DNA from: Narthecium ossifragum
Taxonomy: Eukaryota > Streptophyta > Magnoliopsida > Dioscoreales > Nartheciaceae
NCBI GenBank assembly: GCA_963920575.1
Contig: OY986971.1
Coordinates: forward strand, 19,644,492 to 19,708,491
Reading direction: 5' to 3'
DNA length: 64,000 bases
Every line of letters starts with the position of its first letter. Positions within the stretch are counted from its first letter, which is position 1. The position numbers were made by a program, and so were the translations under genes. The notes under the pieces were generated by a model. It made no database searches. It saw only the letters and a program-made list of their open reading frames with translations, and was not told the origin of the DNA. Of this stretch, positions 56,244 through 64,000 are shown one piece after another.

Positions 56244-57923
56244 TGATAAGACGTGTAAAGTGTCGCGGCTTAACGCGCCCGATCAAAATTAGAAATTTAT
56301 AATCAAACTCTCTACTAACTACCTTTTGGGGTAGCTAGTGGTGAGTCCGAGTCGATCCACCGGGAAAAAACTAGGATTGAAGTGGCATACTAAGTATAAA
56401 ATATGAAGAAGGGTCGAGGGATTCTTAATTAATAACAAGGGTTCTAATACTTCTTCCTAGGACCAGGGCATGCTTCCTCAAATTGAATGATTAAATCCAA
56501 ATGTCGATAGGCGAGTGGCGAGTTACACCTATCACTCGACGAGGCTCGGGTTAACATCCCTCGTCGGCAAGAACAAACGTCTAATAATCGGCGACCGAAT
56601 GATTAGTTGTGATCGCCGCTAACGAACCCTATAATTAGGAAGGATTCGTCGCAAGAGAGCTAACATAGTATGGATGTAGGTGTGATAGCGAGGCGGTTCT
56701 AGCACCTTGCTGGTCAAAATCCCAATGATAGGATGGGTGGAGGATTAGGAATAGATTGGTGGTGGGTCTAGCACCCCAATCTATTCCAATTTTGGATTAG
56801 AATCCTTCGCCGTGAGATAATCCATGGTTCTAGCATGAATCCCTCTCATGAGAGGTTCCATCCAAGCCCTAGCATGCAAGACCTAGATCTAGGGCACAAT
56901 AGGGCAATCCAAGCATTCATCAATGAAAACAACACCAAATTCATATAGAAATTAAATCCAATCAATACAACCATTCAATAGAGTAGCAAAAGCCCTAAAT
57001 CCTAGGATTCCTTAAAAGAAACTCTTATTACATCATAAGAATCCCTAAGCTAAGAGTTTAGTGACTCATCTTGGGGATTTGATCTGTGGAGGGAGGTTGA
57101 TGACGCTCTCCTTCCATGGATCTCCTCCAAAAAGGCCTTATTCCAAATTAGGTAAAAGGAGTCTCAAAGAGGAAAGGCTGGAAAAAGTCTAAGAGAGAGG
57201 CCCCCAAAATTCCCCCAAAGGGGTCTATTTATAGATTACAAGCATCCCCCACTCGGATTAGATCTGGGCCATTGATTTTGCTCAGCTGGCACATAAAGAT
57301 CGATCTTTATAGGGTAAAAGATCGATCTTTCTCTTCCGTGTGATTTCTGATCCCGTGGATGATCGATCTTCCTATGGATGAAGATCGATCTGTGTTCTGG
57401 ACTGGCGGCTGCATCCCGATGAAGATCGATCTTCCTATGGTGTGAAGATCGATCTTTTGCGCTTCATATGCTCCTCAGCTCCAGAAGGTGATCGATCTTT
57501 TAGTAGACGAAGATCGATCCTCTAAATCGTTGCGCTCTGTCATCTCTTTTGCCTGTGAAAGATCGATCTTGTCCAAGGGAAAGATCGATCTTGTCCAAGG
57601 GAAAGATCGATCCTTTCAAAACTTGCGCTCTGTCACTGAAAATGCACATAGAGGATCGATCTTCTCATGATGAGAAGATCGATCTTTGTTGTTCCGCCTG
57701 GATTTCTTCTTGATGTCTTTAAAGGATCGATCTTCTTCAATAAAGGATCGATCTTCTTCATACTAAATTGGCTCGAATGAGTTTGTTTTAGCTCCAAACT
57801 TGATCTAATCCTCGTTGAGGGCTCTTGTACTTGTAATGGGGTAATGGTAGTCAGTAGGGCGTTGCTCGGAGACTAGCAAGGCCAAATTGAAAGGATGATT
57901 TGTGCACTTTTCACGTCTTATCA
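56244..57923 (-). repeat. 5' LTR of the decayed Athila-type element
   Basis: 1680 bp. TATA box (minus) 57236-57243; array 57295-57760. It lacks about 85 bp present in the 3' LTR near 39890-39990 and has an extra array group. Confidence 0.93.
57295..57760. repeat. AAGATCGATCTT array, 5' LTR copy
   Basis: About seventeen sites in facing pairs, including a tandem GAAAGATCGATCTTGTCCAA repeated twice that is not in the 3' LTR. Confidence 0.9.
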
Positions 57924-57928
57924 CACAG

Positions 57929-60900
57929 TGCCTGGAGGACAAGCCACCGCACCAGGACGAGGGAAGGACGCAGGGCAGTGGAGAGGTGAGGGTACCGGAT
58001 TGGACATTGAACAAGAGGATGGAGATGGGATATGGATGTGTATATCCTTCTGGAAAAAAGTAGGGGGCAGGAAGCCTTTGGAAGCGAGGTGGCTCACGTG
58101 ACCGTGCTCATTGATGGGCTTAAGGCAAAAGCCCAGCCATGTGACAAAGTGGGGGGCAGGAAGCCTCTGGAAGCAAGGTGGCTCAAGTGACCATGCTCAT
58201 TGATGGGCTTAAGGCAAAAGCCCAGCCAGGTGACAAAGTATTGAGACCCAATCCCATAACTCAAGTGGGTAAGCTGGTGAATAGATTTCATGCTCTATCT
58301 ATGCCCAAGGTGCTTTGCATTAGAGGGGCCTGTCTTCAACCACCTTAGGCATAGATGGTGACATGGACTTAGACAAGCAACACGATGTGGCCTTTCAAAA
58401 GTTAGTTGCCACCATGGGTTCAAAGATGCATGTTCACATTCTGGTGAAGTTGGGGACTCTATGGAGACAGTTGAGGCGACGATGGTGATCGATGGCCCTC
58501 GGATAGCGAAGGAGATAGAGTGCGAAGGGTAGCGAAAGAGACTCTGCTTAGATACACCGCTAAGTGAGCACTCGGACAGTTCCAAGGTGATTCCATGACC
58601 CTAATATATTGGAATTGCCGGCGGGCTGGACCCGGGCGTGTTGTCCGCACATTTTACCGGCTTACTGGCGAACACGTTCTCTCTATGATTATGCCAGCTA
58701 ATGCTTGGCTCGGTGAAGATAATTTAGCATGGCTATAGGGTAAGCTAGGTGACCAGTGGGATTGTTACCTTCTTCCCTGTGTTGGGCGGAGGGGCGGTAT
58801 CCTGGTGTGTTGGAGGGTCGCACACGGGCGTGCTTCCTTTACGCATTGGTCAGTACAGGTGATTCATGGTACTCTCTCTTCTCCTAGTGTTGGACTAATG
58901 CTTGTCTCAACCGTCTATGGTTCTACAAGTGATGTGGAACACAAGCAGCTCTGGGAGGCTTTGTCCATGGCCGAGACTGTTGGGTTGCCACACCTTATAA
59001 TTGGCGAGTTCAACGCCATTGTGTCCGCGGAGGAGAAGAGGGGTGGAATGGCCTTCAAATTTGGCATGGTAGAGAGGGATTTTTCTCACTTTATTTGTGC
59101 TAATGGTATGATGGAGCTAGACTTCACTGGTAGCAAGTTCACTTGGTCTAATCATTAGGAGGGACTAAGGCGAATCCTAGAAAGGTTGGACATGACTCTA
59201 TGTAACCAAGCATGGAAGGCCATGTTCCCTATGGTATTTGTGCGCCATCTTCCGAGGGTAGGGTCTGACCATGCACCTCTGTTGGTCATCCTACATAGGG
59301 ATCAACAGAAGAGAGGTCCTACTACATTCTGGTTGGAGCATAGTTGGATGAAGACTTAGGAGTTCAAGGAGGCATTAACGAGAGCATGGAGCTTCCCTTG
59401 TGCAGGTTCAAACCAGTTTGTCTTCACCATCCGATTGAAGGCTATTAAACCCGGTGGTCAAAGGGTGGGATCGGCGTCAGCGGTCATATGATCTATTTGG
59501 GACTGGCAAGAAGATTGAGGCTCTCCTTGATAATCTCTATAGCTTAGAGGACCGTGGTGAATTGCTGGAAGTGGATGCTGACCTCTTGGAAAATCTGGAG
59601 ACTCAATGGGACAAAGTCATGACAATGCAGGAGCAAAGAGTGAGCCAGCGAGTGCGTCGAAACTGGATTCAGGTTGTCGATCGAAATTCCAAATTTTACC
59701 ACCAGCAGGTGTCTCGGAGGGCTCATAAGTCCAAGTCTGCCAACTTATTCGTGAAGATGGGACTATAATTGCTGATCAGGGCGGCCTGGGTTGGATGCTG
59801 CAGGAGCACTACTATAGGCTATGGGATGATGGTGGACAACTGTTTGAGCATTTTCTCCCAGATCTCCCGAAGTTGGGGTTGCAGTGGCATGATATACTTT
59901 TGGCAGAGGTAACACATGAGGAAGTTAAGGATGCAATCTTTTCTCTGGGCCGGAACAAATGCCCCCGCCTTGGTGGAGTGCCGATAGAATTCTACGTCTG
60001 GTTCTAGGATACTGTAGGGCCGCAAGGCTTCCCCCGACATGGCACGAGACCTTCATCTCACTCATACCTAAATGCAAGCTCCCTCAACGAGTGAAGGACT
60101 ATCGACCAATTAGCCTCTGCAACGTGGGATACAAGGTTTTCACGTCCATCTTGGTGCGTAGGCTTAAGGACCCTTTGGGCGAGTTGGTGAGTCTAAATCA
60201 ATTAGCATTTTTAGAAGGTAGATGCATTTTCGACAGCATTGATGTAGCGTAGGAGGTGGTCCATTCGGTTGATACTGCGCCAAAATCATGAAGCCCCATG
60301 GTGGTTAAGGTGGACCTCATGTCGGCCTATGATCGAGTTCGATGGTCCTTCCTTGAAGCAGTTATGCGGAGGATGGAATTCCCTGCTATTTGGATCAATT
60401 CGATAATGACTTGTGTACATGATGTGAGGTACTCCTTTATCATAAATGGTGAGGTGCATGGCCGGGTTCATTCTAAGCGAGGGCTACGACAGGGGGACCC
60501 GTTATCACCCTATCTCTTCATTCTTGCGTAGGAGACATTGTCAAGAATCCTTGAGAGCTCGGACTCGAGGTTGGAGGGACTAAATTTCCGAGGATCCGAT
60601 TTCAATATTTCACATCTTCTCTATGCAGACGACTGCCTCCTTGTGACTCAGGCTACTTGTCTTGAGGAGAGAAAACTAAGGTTGAAGCTTACATTGTTCC
60701 ATGTATTGACTGGGCTTGAAATGATCCCTAGCAAGAGCAGCGTGAGATTTTCTAGGACAGTTGACAAGTACCGACGTATCGCCATCCATGGGATCTTGCG
60801 AGTTGGGGAGAAAATAGAGGGCTGGGAATCCCTTGGTTCACCCCTCAGCTCGAAGAAGCTCCGGATCGCTGACTTCACACCTTTGGTGGAGAATATGTCT

Positions 60901-61122
60901 GAAGCTGGCCGGGTCACACTGGTGAAGTCGGTTTTGCAGAGCATCCCTGTTCATGCGATGACTACCTCTGTTCTTCCTGTTCCTGTCATCAACAGCTTGG
61001 AAGGCTTGTGTCGGAGTTTCTTGTGGAAAGGAAAGCCAGCAGGTCTTAATGCAGTGGCTTGGCGCGATGTGTGCAATCCGAAGGAGTGGGGAGGACTTGG
61101 GATCATGAACTATGCAATATGG
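57929..61122 (+). pseudogene. LINE2: end of ORF1 and ORF2 (endonuclease, RT)
   Basis: After the Athila element LINE2 resumes with ORF1 remains, including a duplicated segment GGGGGCAGGAAGCCTYTGGA (58059 and 58150). ORF2 starts near 58597 with LIYWNCRRAGPGRVVR; the endonuclease has RRGGILVCWRVAHGR, LIIGEFNAIVSAEEKRGG (Asp of GDFN changed to Glu) and VGSDHAPLLV. RT has VKDYRPISLCNVGYKVFTSI, VKVDLMSAYDRVRW, LRQGDPLSPYLFIL and LLYADDCLLV, so the YADD box is kept. Stops at about 59156, 59360, 60250, 60289 and 60529 and frameshifts near 59450 and 59760 disable it. It ends at NPKEWGGLGIMNYAIW, cut by the Copia element. Confidence 0.92.
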
Positions 61123-62283
61123 TGTTGATCCTAACCTTATTTTGATGATGCCAATATACATTAAATGATAAAATATATGTTTAACATTTATTACCCCTTT
61201 AATTGGAAATCTTAAATTCAATATTTAAGTTATTTTTGTACTGATGGTCGATGCAAGGATCGACCGTGGGAATGTCGCGGTCGATCCATGGATCGACCGT
61301 GGTGAATGTTTCATACTTGGCAATATGCGTATTGGCTCACGGTCGATCGGTGCATCGACCGTGGGAAGTGTTTTTCTTCACAGAGCCTGACGGACGATGC
61401 GGCGGTCGACCGTGGCGCATTAATGAAGAATGTGAAGAAGCGACGGTCGATCGGTGCATCGACCCTGGGAGGCGTTTTTCTTCACAGAGGCTTATGGACG
61501 ATGCGACGGTCGATGCGGCGGTCGACCATGGCGCATATATGAAGAAAAGTCAAGGAGCGACGGTCGATCCGAGCATCGACCCTGGGAAGCGACCTTCTCA
61601 ACAAAGGCTCACGGACGATGTGACGGTCGATGTCACGGTCGACCGTGAGAGGGACGGACGATGCGTGGATCGACCGTCGAGCAAAAAGGCTGAGTTTTTT
61701 ATACGTGACGGACGATGCATGGATCGACGGCCAGCAGCGTGCAGAGTAAAAAACTAGCCATTGGAGAGTTGTAGGGAGCCGTTGGAGCTCCTAGATGAGC
61801 TGGTTGAAGCCCAAGTATAAGTAGTTCCTTCATGTAAACTTGCTACAACTTTTATCATTATTATTGAGATCATTTGAGCAAGTTCTAGAAAAGATTTCTA
61901 CTTATTCTCCTTTGAGCTAAAACCTTTGTAAGCCTTCTTCAAGTGTGAAGAGGTATTTTGAGAGTTGTTCAACAGCAAGTGGCTGTGATTGTAAGGTCAC
62001 CAAGCACCAGGAAGCTTGGAGGAAAAGCTTGTAAAGGATTTGCAAGTAGTGGAACCTCAAGAAGAGCCTTGAGAGAAGTGGAAGTAGACCAAGAGTTGGG
62101 TCGAACCACTATAAATCGGTGTTATCTCTCTAACCCTTCCTTCATTTAATTCTTGCATGCTATTGTAGTTAAGTTTCATTTCGTTTACAAGCATTCAAGC
62201 TGTTAAATCTTTTTCTATCTGAATTTTCCATCAATCTAGTTTTTCGAAAAGGGTCCAATTCACCTCCCCCTCTTAGACCTTCA
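61123..62283 (+). repeat. 5' LTR of the second Copia element
   Basis: 1161 bp, TGTTGATCC to AGACCTTCA. Array 61243-61735, TATAAGTA at 61816-61823, then the leader with CACCAAGCACCAGGAAGCTT as in the other Copia LTR. Confidence 0.9.
61243..61735. repeat. GGTCGACC-type palindrome array, second Copia LTR
   Basis: About twenty-two sites in a repeating module: GCGACGGTCGATCGGTGCAT, CGACCCTGGGAAGCG, then a spacer. Longer than in the gag-only element but clearly the same module. It ends about 80 bp before the TATA box. Confidence 0.9.
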
Positions 62284-62285
62284 AT

Positions 62286-62297
62286 TGGTATCAGAAC
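62286..62297 (+). other. Primer-binding site, initiator tRNA-Met
   Basis: TGGTATCAGAAC, with one difference (A for G) from the usual TGGTATCAGAGC, two bases after the LTR. Confidence 0.88.
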
Positions 62298-62347
62298 TAG
62301 GTCTCTAATTTAGTGGTGTAACAACCCTTAGAGGATCCTATCTAGAG

Positions 62348-64000
62348 ATGGAAAACATAGAGGGACAAGCTACCAAAATGTCACCCTACTTCAATGGTTC
62401 AAACTACAATTACTTGAAAACAAAAATGGAAATTTTTGTTCAATCCATGGACTATGAGGCATGGTTGGTAATAGAGGATGGACCTTATGTCCCTACTAAA
62501 ATTGTTGATGGGAAAGATGTCCCAAAGACAAAGAGTGACTACACCCCAATTGATCTCAAAAACCTTCAAACTAATGCCAAGGCCAAAAGCTTTCTATTTT
62601 GTGCCCTTAGTCCTAGTGAATTCAATAGGGTCTCTACATGCAAATCAGCAAAAGAGATATGGTACAAACTTGAGGTTACATATGAGGGAACTAGCCGGGT
62701 TAAAGAGTCTAAGATAAGTATGCTTGTACATGAGTATGAACTATTTTGCATGAAGAATGATGAAACTATTAGTGAAATGTTTACACGTTTTACTAACATA
62801 TTAAATATGCTTGAATCTCTTGGAAGAATTTATGCTAACGATGAGGTTGTGAGGAAGATTCTTAGGTGTCTACCTAAGTCTTGGGATCCTAAAGTGACAG
62901 CGATCGAAGAAGCCAAGGATCTATCCAAACTGCCACTAGATGAGCTCATGGGTTCCCTCATGACCTATGAGATGAACTTGAAGAGGAGCAACGAAGAGGG
63001 AGATAAAAAGAAGAAGACGGTTGCCTTCAAGTCATCTAGTAAAGACTCATCCGATTCAAGTGATGGAGATGACGATGAGGAGTTGGCGATGATATCAAGA
63101 AGAATACAAAATATCTTCAAACGCCAAGGAGAAAAGAAATTCTTCAAGAAGAAATTCCCCAAAGGTGAAAAATACAGTCCTACTTCTTCTAACACAAATG
63201 AAATCATATGTTATGAGTGTAGAAAACCCGGACAGTACAAGTTCAATTGCCCTCAACTCAAGAAGCCTTCAAGGAAGGAGTTCAATAATAGGAAGGCAAT
63301 GGTGGCTACTTGGGGAGAAAGTGATGTGGAGACCTCATCCGATGAAGAAAAATAAGTGGTAGCCAACATATGCTTAATGGCACATGGAGATGAGGAAGAA
63401 GAAGAAAATGAGGTAGAGGATGAGCTTGCATTTGAAGAACTTTTTGATGCTTATCATGCTTTAGATAATGATTTCAAATTCCTTAAAAAGAAATACCATG
63501 CTACGTGTAAGGACTTGAAGAAAGTAGAAGAAGACAAATTAGATGTCATGCATATGATTGGAACCTTAGAAAAGAAAAACAAATTCATGCTAAAGAACAA
63601 GTCTTGTGACACAAATGACACACTTAAGGATGAACTCAAGGACACTCAATATGAGCTCACCATATTGAAGAACACAAACTATGATATGCAAAGGGAACTT
63701 ATCTTCTTGAGGAAATCCAAGAGAGATCTCACTCTAGAGGTTAATGACCTAAAAATCACTATAGCTAAATTTATGAAAAGTAGAGATAAGCTAGATGAGA
63801 TCCTTGATAGCCAAAGGAACTCCTTAAATAAGGAAGGAATTGGCTACAACCCTAGGAAGGTGAACAACCAAAAGAAGACTAACTTTGTTAAAGCTTCTTC
63901 TCATCCTCCTAAGGTAACACAAGCACCTACATGTCATTATTGTTGCAAAGTAGGTCACATTGCACCTAGTTGCTATCTCATGAAGAATGCTAATGCTAAG
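62348..64000 (+). CDS. gag: Copia gag, UBN2-type, with an in-frame stop
   Basis: ATG at 62348; MSPYFNGSNYNYLKTKMEIF opens the capsid. EIWYKLEVTYEGTSRVKESK, VRKILRCLPKSWDPKVTAIE and KDLSKLPLDELMGSLMTYEM give the conserved UBN2 region. The first zinc knuckle reads CYECRKPGQYKFNC: the usual His is Gln, so it should not hold zinc. A TAA at 63353-63355 interrupts the frame, after which an acidic and coiled-coil stretch (ELFDAYHALDNDFKFLKKKY) and a second knuckle CHYCCKVGHIAPSC follow to the window end. The long coiled-coil gag suggests a SIRE-type lineage. Pol is beyond the window. Confidence 0.9.

Larger units (their letters stand above)
39742..57923 (-). mobile_element. Athila-type element, decayed, with nested insertions
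   Basis: 18.2 kb between LTRs of about 1.68 kb, flanked by CACAG (39737-39741 and 57924-57928). It lies on the minus strand: 5' LTR 56244-57923, primer site 56220-56237, gag, pol, an extra ORF3, 3' LTR 39742-41428. Nested inside are a solo LTR (54189-55784) and a MULE (41841-44302). Multiple stops and frameshifts make it defective. The two LTRs differ by indels as well as substitutions, so it is older than the Athila-type copy at 17600-27420. Confidence 0.93.
61123..64000 (+). mobile_element. Copia-type LTR retrotransposon, 5' part
   Basis: Begins TGTTGATCCTAACC inside LINE2 ORF2 and runs off the window. LTR 61123-62283, initiator tRNA-Met primer site at 62286, then a long gag. It is the same superfamily and a near relative of the gag-only element at 10214-14004: similar LTR ends (TGTT, CTTCA), array type and gag. 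Confidence 0.9.

Noticed and set aside
2960..61735. CRISPR-like arrays
   Set aside because: Units are short palindromes with irregular spacing inside plant LTRs; no cas genes and no unique equal-length spacers.

Overview
This window is nuclear DNA of a flowering plant. It holds no intact single-copy gene. Almost everything in it is transposable elements nested inside one another. The evidence is plant-type LTR retrotransposons of both superfamilies with classic primer sites (tRNA-Asp and initiator tRNA-Met), non-LTR elements with the plant DUF4283/zinc-knuckle ORF1, a FAR1/MULE-type gene with plant introns, and captured exons of a plant glycosyltransferase and of phenylalanine ammonia-lyase. 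The GC-rich third positions of the captured exons suggest a commelinid-type monocot, but the species cannot be fixed from the sequence.

Layout. 1-5174: 3' half of a Ty3/gypsy element of the Tekay chromovirus type, with its 3' LTR. 5175-34930: remains of a LINE on the minus strand (LINE1). It is cut by a solo LTR (5380-6820), a large insert (about 8956-28489), a small TIR element holding a Mutator-like element (29111-30761 and 29208-30518), a hAT element (31037-31835) and another solo LTR (32823-34427). The large insert carries a broken FAR1-like gene (9906-16246). That gene is split by a gag-only Copia element (10214-14004) and followed by a Pack-MULE (16480-27874). The Pack-MULE carries glycosyltransferase and PAL fragments and is itself split by a nearly intact Athila-type element (17600-27420).

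From 34930 a second LINE (LINE2) runs on the plus strand to 61122, head-to-head with LINE1. It is interrupted by a Tekay-type solo LTR (35586-37683), a related LTR (37733-39736) and a long, decayed Athila-type element (39742-57923). The last of these contains a non-autonomous MULE (41841-44302), a solo LTR (54189-55784) and an extra ORF3 downstream of integrase. At 61123 a second Copia element begins and runs off the window.

Most of the LTR insertions are bounded by matching 5-bp target-site duplications that can be read directly, so the order of insertion can be reconstructed. Several disrupted reading frames rejoin without a gap when the inserts are mentally removed.

The most unusual signal is shared by nearly all LTR families here, Copia and Gypsy alike. 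Each carries an array of short perfect palindromes with a central TCGA: AAGATCGATCTT, CCGATCGATCGG, GGATCGATCC or ACGGTCGACCGT, depending on family. In most families the array ends 20-100 bp upstream of a TATA box. One further array with a TATA box lies inside an Athila-type element, just upstream of its extra ORF. Copy number differs between the two LTRs of single elements, and variant units mostly show CG changed to TG or CA. I read these as promoter-proximal palindrome arrays amplified repeatedly in unrelated retrotransposons. Their function is inference.
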